Assembly (NCBI GenBank): GCA_030248135.1
Contig: JASANC010004652.1
Coordinates: 1 to 64,000 of the forward strand
Direction: 5' to 3'
Length of the DNA: 64,000 bases
Origin: Theristus sp. LFF4_11
Taxonomy: Eukaryota; Nematoda; Chromadorea; Monhysterida; Xyalidae
The notes beneath the pieces were generated by a model, which worked only from the letters and a program-made list of their open reading frames with translations, was not told the origin of the DNA and searched no databases. This document shows positions 38,301 through 46,596 of the stretch, piece by piece; within the stretch, counting starts at the first letter, position 1; each line of letters begins with the position of its first letter. The translations under genes were made by a program, and so were the position numbers.

Positions 38301-41300
38301 CAAAACGACGGTAAGGTTTTAACGGGGGGTCTGGGCTCGATTGCACTGAACTGGTTTGGTCGCGCAAATACTAATTTGTATAAACTGACAATCTGAGCGT
38401 TTCAGAGTGAACTGGTTGAGTTCTATTACGTCTGGAAGAAGTCGTCAGCGTCTGCGAATCAGCGGCCTCGCGCTCGTCAACGCCGTCAACGGGTGACCAT
38501 CATGCGCAGGATAAAGCCGCAAACGAGCAATGGAAACGGCTCAAAACAGACCTCTAGGCCTGCATCTAGTGAATTCTGTGAGTGTTAATGTTACATTTTG
38601 CTAAAAAAACGTAAAGCATTGTTAAATGAGCAAGCGGGAAGCAATGTGTCGTTGGTTTTTACTTTCAGTGGACATGCTGTCAGCGAGCGAAGAGGATGAA
38701 GAAGACGGCGTTGAGGTGACGGCGCCGCCGCGCGACCTGAGTGGATACGCGTGCCACCATTGCTACGCCACTGGCGAGTGTCTCGTTGTTTGACATTTTC
38801 AATCTTCGGCATTTGAATCTAGCATGCAGATTGATTGGGTGCAATGACCGATTGAACTAATCAGTGAGTCAAAGACGGAAGCAGCCAATCAGCAGCTTAT
38901 ACAGTGTGTCAAAAGACTGTGTCAAACGTGACTTGCCGTTTGCAACTTTCCACCGTTCTTCAGCCTCCAAGGACTGGCATCACGCTGGCAAGGATCGAAC
39001 GTTGCTGTGCACCGAGTGCCGACTTTACTTCAAAAAGTACGGCCAACTGCGCTGCGTCGACCGGCCGCGCACCCCTCCACCTTATCTCTTCCGCCCCGTC
39101 GGCTCCGAAACGCCGGAGCCACCGGAGTTCGCCGACGACTATGGCGTGAAGACACGCTCTGGAAAGCAAAGGGTTCGTGGTGGGGGGACTTTGCCTGGTC
39201 GTGGGCATTTCAATCGGGCATTATTTTTTATTCAACTCGTGCTCGTGGCATCAAGTGCTATGTTATATGTTGTAGCATACGAAATAGCACAAATGCCACG
39301 AACACGACGATTTTTTCAGATCGGTGTGGGATTTTGATGAAATTTTGATGTGCGACCATGGAATTTGATCTCCGAATGCAAAACAAACAAAGCGAAGTTT
39401 CTGTGTGACGCACGTTCTCGTTTGCAGGATCGCCTGACGCCAACGAGCATCCGTGGTCGTGGCAGTGTGACAAATGGCATCCTGCAGACGCCGACAACGC
39501 CAACTGGCGCCAGTGATCTGCTCGGCAACGCCGACATGACCAATGACAGAAAGTCGCCATCAGCCGCGTCAACCAGCTCAACAACCAGCAGTCATGAGGA
39601 GTTGAAACAGGTTGGCCTGGTTAGTGGCTCAGTAGTCGTGCGTCTGTTTGGTTGGGTTGGCAGTACGTTCGTAGATCATCCGTGAGAATGGCGCTTCAGC
39701 TTTACGAATTCAAACAAACTAAAATAAAAAGCACACAAGCTTTTTAAGAAGTGTTATGGTCACCCTCGTGGCCTGGTGGTAGTGCGTTAGACTACAGTCT
39801 GTGCGCTCGGGGGATCGAGCCCCGCCGAGGGGTGTATACGCACTTAATGACAGAGGAAAACTCGATGGGCGCCCTACTCAATGGCGTTCCGTACGCTTCT
39901 CTGGGTTAGCCCTGGCTAAAAACAGCGCCTAAAAATCCGAACAACAACAACAACAACAACTGAACACAGATCCGTGAGCAAGCGAACGAAGACGGCAGCG
40001 AGTGTCAGACGAGCAGTGCGAGCAAGACGAAGCGACGCGGCAAACGACGCCGGCCGGCGACCGGCTGGAACGAACCGGCGAAGCGACGCCGCCAGAAGCG
40101 CTCGTCGACGGACGCCACGGACGCGAGCGGCGAGGAGAGCGAGGCGAGCAGCGCAACGCCGACGCCGGCGCACACGGAGACGCCCGCGGCGCTGAATGCC
40201 GCCGAAATGTACGCGCTGCGTTGCTATTGTCTCCAGTAACTGTTTAGGTTTTGAAGAAAAACACACACAACTCAGATCGAGAACAGAGAAACCGATTTTA
40301 AGAAATTTCTGAAACCGATGAATGGTGGTAACTGTTCGATAGTGAAACAAATTTTGTGTAATGTAACCTGACAGTTTGTTTTTGACGACATGCCTCCGAC
40401 CAAACAATGTTACCAAGATCACGTTGCCAATGCAGAACGCCAGAGACGAGCACGAGCGAGAGCGTGCCCGCGTCAACATCAACGTCCACGACCAGTGTGA
40501 TTGTGCCGTTGGCTGACGCCACTGACAACACCGGCACGGCCACGTGCGACCCGTGCAGCAGCACCAGCAGCACCTCGTCCGTGATCGTCACGTCACCCAC
40601 AGCCAGCACCAGCACCCCATTGACGAGTCCTCCGATGGCGCCCACCGTGAACGAGCCAGAGCCGCTAGCTGTCAACATTGTCGCCATGGAAACTCCAACC
40701 GGCAGTCAATTCCGTCGCCACTGGGATCGTGGCGCCGACAATTCGTGCGCTCGCACCGATCTCTCGTGGACCGCCGTGCCCGGATCAGCGATGGCCGCAA
40801 AAATGGAGCGCTACAGGCTGACGAAAGAGCAGAAGCTGGCGGCAAAGCTGTCGTCGCCGCGACAGTCGGGCGAACAGATGAAGACGATCAAGACTGAACC
40901 GGTTGGTGCAGTTTCATTATTGTTTGTGCAGTATTCATCTGAGGAGTCGCTGCAAATGTCGATTTTTTCTTCACAAACTCTCACACCAATCACTGTGTTA
41001 CAGTCGACCTCATCTGCGCTGCCAAACGTGCTGCGCGCTACACCGGGTCCATCGACGGCGTCAGCAGCGGCATCGTGCTCGCTAACACCGTGTTCCTCTG
41101 GTCCCATATCGTCCGTGCCTCCACTGCAAGCGTCGTTGATCAGCAGTCCCACGAATCGACTGCTGCCAGCCGGCGTTGCACCCGGTTTCGATCCGGCGTT
41201 CGCGGCGGCGCTCGCTGCTGCCAGCCACCACAGCAACCCGCAGGCGGCCTTGATGCACCTCGGCGCGCATCCGTCCATGTTCGCCGGTCAGCCCGGCGGT

Positions 41301-43160
41301 GATCAAAGCGCGCAAAGTGCCATGCTGAAGTTGAGGTGAGCAGAATGCAACTGACGACAACAGACATACGAGACACGTTTGCGCTTTGTTTACTGTTTCT
41401 TGAAAAGTCATTTCCATATCATGCCATCTGTTTTTTCTTTCCAGGGCGTATGCTGAACACTATCAACTGCAAGCTCAATTACAACAGCAACAACAGAAAT
41501 CACCAGTGCCGATGTTCGATCCGGTGTTGCAGCAGCGTCTGCTGGCAGATCTGGAACAGAAGAAACGCCTCGAAGAACAACAACAACAACAACAACAACA
41601 ACAGCAACAAGCAGCAAGGGAACAACGCGAGCGGGAGATCAGGGAGCAGCGTGAACGGGAACAACGCGAGCAACAGGAACGGGAACGCAGGGAGCGAGAG
41701 CGGGAACTGCAGGCGAAACGCGACTACGAACTGGCGCAGCAGCAGAAGCGCCTGTTGGAGCAGCAGAAGCAACGCGAACAGCAACAACAGCAGCAGCGGT
41801 TGCTCGATCAGCAGATGCAGATGATACAGAAGGATCGCCAGCTGGCGTTGGAGCGACAGATGCAGTTGCACCATCACCATCAGCAGCAGCAGCAGCAGCA
41901 ACGGCCTCCCTCCGTCAACAGTCGTCTGCCGCACAGTCAGAGCACACCGTCCATGGCGAACGGCACCATCGGGGGCTCGCGTGCCAGCGCGCAAGGCCAG
42001 CCAGCCCTGAATCGTGCCCCGCCGACGCCGGCGCTGCTGCCGCCGACGCCTGTGCCGTCCGTGCCGCCGCCGACGCCCGGTTCGTCAATGTCGGCCGACC
42101 AGCAGCGTCTAGCGATGGCCGCTCAGCAGCAGCAGCACGCCGCCTCGTTGCTCGCCAGTTTGACGCCGCTCGATCGAATGGACCTCGGTCGGTCGCAGTT
42201 CAGCTTTTCAGTTCATTTTATTTTGCGAAACGCAGAAACGAGAAAACTTGAAAAAAACAGCTGAAGAGCTACTGGTGCAATGCTTGCAAGCAACACAAAC
42301 ATCGCTCTCAAAACGGTGTGCCTTGCATGTTGCAGAGCAGCAAGCGGCCACGAATCCAGCACTCCGCCTGCGTCTTGACCAGCTGACAGCAGCGAGCAGC
42401 GGCCTGACCGGTGCAACGGTGCAGCAGAGTGCGGCAGCAGCAGCAGCAGCGGCCGCCGCAGCCGCCGCCAGCGGAGTGCCCAGCTCGCAGCGATACCTGC
42501 ACTCGCACATCCATTCACACCAACACCAACACATCCACTACGACGCCGCCAACGGCGTGACGCAACAGCAACAGGCTGCCGGCGTCAGCACGCAGTCGCA
42601 CAGTCAACAGCAACACCAACAACTGAACAGTCGCACGAGCCAGGGCTCACCGATGCGCAGTGCGTCGTCGATTCCGCCGCCGCCAACGCCGTCCGGGCCA
42701 CCCGCGCAGCCACAACAACAGCCGCAAGCAGCGCAGGCGCACGCGCACGAGCAGCAGCTGCTGATGCAGCACGCGCTCGCACTGGCCGCCGCCAACGGCA
42801 TCCGCCTGCCTGCGGTGCAGTTCTCGCCGGCCGATCTGATGCTCATGGAGCAGCAAGCGCGCATGGCCGGCGCTGCTGGGCTGCCGGTGACGCCGGACAT
42901 GCTTATAGACAGGGTTAGTGCGTTCGCATTGCGTTTGGCTGTAGCATAGACAGTGTCTTGCACAACTGTCTGAGCGTTTTGAAATGTCTGAACTTCAATG
43001 ATGATTCCATTCATGTTGCACTGATTTGCAGATTCGCCAAGAGCAGCTCCTGCAGCAGGCACAGCAACGCCAGAACGACATGCTCCGACGACTGCAATAC
43101 GAGGGCCACTTGAACGCAGCGCTGAACGCGGCCGCAAACACCGCACGACCACCGAACTGA
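18348..43160 (+). CDS. Atrophin/RERE-type transcriptional corepressor (BAH-ELM2-SANT-GATA)
   Basis: Nuclear chromatin corepressor of the RERE/Grunge/EGL-27 class. Exons: 18348-18579, 22269-22339, 25320-25434, 26021-26120, 37007-37160, 37435-37644, 38054-38152, 38230-38310, 38406-38577, 38669-38773, 38964-39172, 39428-39610, 39970-40208, 40436-40901, 41004-41335, 41445-42187, 42336-42913, 43032-43160; all phases agree, about 1405 aa. BAH is at residues 60-185 ([15 protein letters not shown]). ELM2 starts near 200 ([22 protein letters not shown]). SANT is near 317-370 ([18 protein letters not shown]). The GATA finger near 440-475 is CHHC, 17 residues apart from CTEC. The C-terminal half is low-complexity: a polyQ/RE-rich stretch, an Ala run, a His-rich [12 protein letters not shown] typical of atrophins and a Q-rich tail. 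Two introns (37645-38053 and 38774-38963) appear to use GC donors. BAH exons are spread over 7.8 kb and cut off by a 10.9 kb intron. Confidence 0.95.
18580..22268. other. Atrophin intron 1
   Basis: A 3.7 kb intron splitting the BAH domain in phase 1 (HIG/DNVYLD). It contains an A-tailed SINE-like element at 21843-22105. Otherwise it is AT/GT-rich sequence in which I see no further exon or RNA gene. Confidence 0.6.
21843..22105 (-). mobile_element. A-tailed SINE-like element in Atrophin intron 1
   Basis: A 32-base poly-T (21843-21874) is the complement of a poly-A tail. It is followed by about 230 bases of GC-rich unique sequence, sharply unlike the flanks. The segment AATACCCTCGCCACGTGAGG, GACAGCCTCTA and GGGGCAC-CAGTGAT recurs at 57836-57915 in a Vasa intron. 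A poly-A tail and dispersal indicate a retroposon. There is no reverse-transcriptase frame. Confidence 0.65.
22340..25319. other. Atrophin intron 2
   Basis: A 3.0 kb intron with an AAC/CAA repeat tract (23168-23207) and a poly-G run (25137-25149). Several open frames cross it, but none has splice sites in phase with the flanking exons or a recognisable domain. Confidence 0.55.
23168..23207. repeat. AAC trinucleotide microsatellite
   Basis: About a dozen AAC/CAA units with two interruptions. The same unit forms the tail of the tRNA-derived SINE, so this may be an orphan tail. Confidence 0.7.
29199..29293. mobile_element. Short hairpin MITE in Atrophin intron 4
   Basis: The left arm TAAGGGCGCATTCATGTTGC (29199-29226 in full) is complementary to the right arm 29266-29293 except for one extra G. 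A second small palindrome, CAGCTATG/CATAGCTG, lies at the centre. The whole 95 bp can fold into one long hairpin, typical of a minimal DNA-transposon derivative. Confidence 0.7.
35292..35380. repeat. TTG trinucleotide microsatellite, about 29 units
   Basis: An uninterrupted GTT/TTG repeat of nearly 90 bases in Atrophin intron 4. The sequence just after it (TTTTCAGGCAAT) resembles the junction between GTT tail and SINE body at 14003-14195 (TTTTTAGGCAAT), so it may be an expanded SINE tail. Both strands are open, but this reflects the repeat, not coding. Confidence 0.85.
36659..36680. repeat. TG dinucleotide microsatellite
   Basis: A pure TG run of about eleven units within Atrophin intron 4. 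Confidence 0.7.
39237..39308. repeat. Inverted repeat in Atrophin intron 11
   Basis: CTCGTGCTCGTGGCAT with TGCTAT (left) faces ATAGCAC and ATGCCACGAACACGA (right), making a hairpin of about 25 bp per arm around a 20-base loop. It lies in the intron 39173-39427. It is probably a degenerate MITE. Confidence 0.55.
39756..39960 (+). mobile_element. tRNA-derived SINE with AAC tail in Atrophin intron 12
   Basis: The head CCCTCGTGGCCTGGTGGTAG looks like a tRNA A box, and GGGGGATCGAGCCCC like a B box. CCCTCG and CGAGGG can pair like an acceptor stem. A body of about 120 bases (TTAATGACAGAGGAAAACTC, CTGGGTTAGCCCTGGCTAAA) ends in an AAC repeat. Copies on the opposite strand lie at 14003-14195 and 44781-44980. 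The tail ends nine bases before exon 13 (39970), so the local splice acceptor TGAACACAG directly abuts the SINE. Confidence 0.85.
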
Positions 43161-44046
43161 CTGTGTTGTCCAGTGGTGCATCGTGTGCTTGTTGGATGAT
43201 CGCTAACAGCTAAACGCGTCTCAGTTGATTGGATGTTTGGTAGCTTGATCCGTCACAGGTACACCGCGTGAGTGACGTGTTTCACTGTGAACTGCCGTTG
43301 GTTGTGTTCGTTTGCATGTTTACACCTCGCCATTTTGTCCATTTTTTTCACTGCGTTTTCATGTTTTCAGTTTCTGCTGGTAGTCATCGTTTGTTGCTTT
43401 CCATTTTTGTTCGTAGCATTCATTGGTAGCGTTGCAGTATTTATGGACAAGACTATTTTTGTCAGGGATCTTTCCTTTTTGAACTTGGTGGTTTCACAAA
43501 AATCAATCGGTGACGTAAAGCTGTATCAGCAGAAGATGTATCAAATGCTTCTTTAGGATCGCGTCTCTCTTTTTTCTAGTTTTAGCCGCAGGCTACAACA
43601 CATTGCGCGCCATTCATACCTTATCCATTTCATGTGGGCTGTGATTTGAACAGGTCTTTTGTATGTTTTTTTGTTTTTTTTCTGTGGTATACTTAGAACA
43701 CGCATTCATGAAGAAGTGTTGTCATGAAAAATTGAAATGACCTCTTTCTGTTGTGTAGAAGCCACTGGTTACAAATTTCATTCAGTTTGTCGTTTTTGGG
43801 TGAAAACAAACCGCTGTTTAATTTGAACCGTTGGTAACTTTTAGTGCTGGCGTGAATGGTATTCGGAAGTTTTTCTTTGTATCCTGGTTGGTTGTTTACC
43901 GGTTTGTGCAGTTTGAACGAAACTGAACGTGTGTTATTAGAGAACCATTGTTTTTTGTTAGTTGCACTGTCATTTTTTTATTAGCGGCAAAATTATGCTG
44001 CCAGTAGTCAGTGATGGTATGAAGAAAAAAGATTGAAAAGAAAAGA

Positions 44047-44052
44047 AATAAA
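44047..44052 (+). terminator. Possible poly(A) signal of Atrophin
   Basis: Canonical AATAAA about 890 nt after the Atrophin stop codon, in an A-rich stretch. It could be chance. Confidence 0.3.
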
Positions 44053-44170
44053 ATTCGAAAAACAAACACCAGAGTGGGCGGATTGAAATATGAAAATGCG
44101 TATGCGATTTACGCTGAGCTGAGCAAAGTCATCCATTCAAATTGTGTCAGTTAAATCACAAAACAGCAGG

Positions 44171-44208
44171 CCAATTAGCTTATTGCCTATAATTCACAGT
44201 TCGACTGC
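44171..44208 (+). repeat. Solo terminus of the ATCAGCTGAT MITE upstream of TTC4
   Basis: CCAATTAGCTTATTGCCTAT followed by AATTCACAGTTCGACTGC matches the right terminus of the copy at 62466-62631 (GATTGCCTATAAGGGACAGT, GCGACTG). The other arm is not present nearby. It sits about 110 nt before the TTC4 ATG. Confidence 0.6.
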
Positions 44209-44317
44209 CCTGCTTTTTCGAATTCCGTGAATCATCCTGACCTGATGCAGCAGATATGCCAGATTTGAGAATTAGGTGAAACCCGTTGTCGTCTACCCAA
44301 AAACTCCGATCAAAAAA

Positions 44318-46341
44318 ATGTCTACCGACGAGCGGAAACGTTTAGCGGAACAGCTGGACGACGACATCGACAGGTTCATGGAGGAGTTGGCCAGTCGCAA
44401 AGCGAACGAATCGCACAAAAAACCATGCGCTCCGTTCGACTTTGACCGTTGGAGTGCCGAGATCGATCGACATCCGATGTTCATGGGAGCTGCCGAGGAT
44501 GCCGCAAGCGACGGGTCGTGCCACGAGGCCGTGCAAGCGCTGCAGGCGCTCAAGTACGACCCGGACGACGAGCCGCGTGACACGGCCGAACAGCGCAGAC
44601 GCGAGGGCAACAGACACTTCAAACTGAACAAGTACCGCTGGGCGATCGAGTGCTATACACAAGGTGTGCCAGCCGTGTTGGCTCCGGCTCGAAAAGGCAA
44701 TGCCGTTTCCGTGGTGTTACTTTTACTTGGTTGGCTGTGTCTGTCTGAATCGAACCGGGCCTCACCAGCTTTATCTTTATCTTTGTTGTTGTTGTTGGCA
44801 TTTTTAGGCGATGTTTTTAGCCAGGGCTAACCAGAGAAGCGTACCGGAACGCCATTGAGTAGGGCGCCCATCGAGTTTTCTCTGTCATTAAGTGCCTATA
44901 CACACCTCGGCGGGGCTCGATGCCCCGAGCGCACAGACTGCAGTCTAACGCACTACCAGCAGGCCACGAGCGGTGACCATCTTCACCGCACTTCTACATT
45001 TGAAGCTTGTGCCAAGAGTCGGTACGACGACGGTACGGTACAAACTCGGTTGATTGGACGAGTGCACCAGTGACTCAGTGCAGCCACCACATGCGCAGGT
45101 CTCCGGTGCAAGTGCGACGACGCGCCACTGAACGCTGTGCTGGCTGCGAATCGTGCCGCGTGTCACGTTCATCTGGAGAATCACCGATCTGCGCTGGGCG
45201 ACTGCGCGCTCGCGTTGCGATTCGACGCCGGTCACTCGAAGGCGGCCGTGAGAGGCGCTGAGTGTTTGTTGAAGTTGCGCCAGGCGCAGCGGGCGGTTCG
45301 CTGGATTGACACGTTTCTTGCTGATGGAGCGGTTGATGCTGAGCAACTGGGCGAGTTGAAGCGGAGAGCGACGCAAGCCGTGAAAATGGAAGCCAGGGAT
45401 GCACGGAGGGAGCAACAAAAGGTGAGCGAGCATTTTTATGGAGTGATATCTGCAGCTTGCTGATTGGTTCCGTGTGTGAACAGAGCAAGAGTGCTGGTTG
45501 GTTGCAGCCAACAGGCGTGCTAAAGCGACATCCATGAAGCAATTTAGTGACGCGTAGCTGTGTTGGAAAATGGCTACGTGACGCGCTCACGGAATACGTC
45601 ATGGATGCTTTGAAGCTGGTGCTGGCCTTGTGTTGCATTTTCGACCGTTTCCATTTTCAGACATGCAACAATCTGCGACGTCAACAGCGGCTGCTGGACG
45701 CGCTGCACGCGAGGCACGTTCGTTTCGAGCCGCCTTTGCCGACAGACGCAGCTGACTTCGAAGAGACGTCGCTGGAGGTGCGGCTACCGCAACTGGATGA
45801 AGTTCGTTCACCCAGAATGGCTGTTCAACTGTTTTCGAACAGTTTATTGGGCTGTCTGTATGTGGTAGCGCTGCAAAATGTTGCAAAACATAATCAGTTG
45901 CTTTTCTTAGTATAGTGCGCTTGCCACGACCATTGTTCTTCCATTTGACAGCGCTGAGAAGAAAGCGCAACTGAAATTCCGTTCCTCTGTTTCCAGGTTT
46001 GCAGCGTACAATTCGCCGATCACGAGCATACGGATGTGGACGAGCACTTAGAATGGCCGGTTTTGTTCTGCTATCCGTCGGTTGGGCAAACGGATTTTGT
46101 GCGCCATTTCCACGAGGAGTGCACGTTCAGGGCGCAGCTGGCAGCACTGCTGGAGACGCCGCCGCACTGGGACACTGAGCGGCTGTATCGACTGGACCGA
46201 ATCCGTGTGACATTCAACGATTGTAACACTGGTGAAACGCGAACTGTTGCGTTGGATGCGACGTTGCGTGCGGTGCTCTCTTCGGAACACTATTGTCTTC
46301 GCGACGCACTGCCGGTGTTTAGTCTGCGATTGAAAGATTGA
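44318..46341 (+). CDS. TTC4: TTC4/Cns1-type Hsp90 co-chaperone
   Basis: Cytosolic TPR co-chaperone linking Hsp90/Hsp70. Exons: 44318-44663, 45099-45421, 45661-45801, 45997-46341; phases agree, 384 aa, close to the usual animal length of about 387. Residues 1-60 carry the conserved N-terminal helix (DDIDRFMEELASRK) and the short HPMFM motif. TPRs occupy about 94-220 (RREGNRHFKLNKYRWAIECY, NAVLAANRAACHVHLENHRS, SKAAVRGAECLLKL). A basic/Gln linker follows. The C-terminal wheel domain starts near residue 270 (LEWPVLFCYPSVGQTDFV). The in-frame ATG at 44318 is chosen because it precedes the family-like helix; upstream codons open only to an acceptor-like TTAG at 44275. Intron 1 contains a SINE. The next gene follows by 255 bp on the same strand. 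Confidence 0.95.
44781..44980 (-). mobile_element. tRNA-derived SINE in TTC4 intron 1
   Basis: Reverse-oriented copy of the 39756-39960 SINE: a TTG tail at 44783-44797, then TTTTTAGGCGATG, the shared body and a tRNA-like head ending GGCCACGAGCGGTGACCAT. It lies inside the intron 44664-45098 and accounts for nearly half of it. Confidence 0.85.
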
Positions 46342-46439
46342 GCCACTCAGTCACGTTTGATTCGTATTATGATGGTTTGTTGAGTTCGCTTCGTTCTGGG
46401 TGATACTTCTTTGTGATACTGAAATTTTGAAAATGGTTG

Positions 46440-46445
46440 AATAAA
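46440..46445 (+). terminator. Poly(A) signal of TTC4
   Basis: AATAAA 99 nt after the TTC4 stop and about 150 nt before the next start codon. Confidence 0.6.
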
Positions 46446-46588
46446 AAAAGTACAAAACGATACAGTTTGTCTTCAATGTACTTGTTGACGAATTTTTTTT
46501 ATAAAAACTTTTGTGGTCGAGCTGCTTGCTGCCCTATCTTTTACTGCTTCTGATTTGAATGGTTTTACAAGGTGCCAGGTTTCGTTTC

Positions 46589-46590
46589 AG
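46589..46590 (+). promoter_or_regulatory. Acceptor-like site six bases before the SEC14-GOLD start
   Basis: A strong TTTCGTTTCAG ends at 46590, followed by TGCAAAATG. Its closeness to the start codon and to the TTC4 poly(A) signal is what a spliced-leader acceptor in a two-gene operon would look like. A 5' UTR intron would look the same. Confidence 0.4.
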
Positions 46591-46596
46591 TGCAAA

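Larger units (their letters stand above)
43161..44317. other. Spacer between Atrophin stop and TTC4 start
   Basis: 1.16 kb holding the Atrophin 3' UTR and the TTC4 upstream region. An AATAAA lies at 44047-44052. Near TTC4 a solo terminus of the ATCAGCTGAT MITE family lies at 44171-44208. No other gene is seen. Confidence 0.5.

Noticed and set aside
39765..39836. Functional tRNA gene
   Set aside because: The fold and A/B boxes are tRNA-like, but the anticodon arm is not regular, the unit is attached to a SINE body and it is repeated elsewhere.
40902..41003. Treating the 102-nt segment as ordinary coding sequence
   Set aside because: It has a donor-like GTTGGT and a good acceptor TGTGTTACAG and its composition is intron-like; it is annotated as an intron, with retention noted as a possibility.
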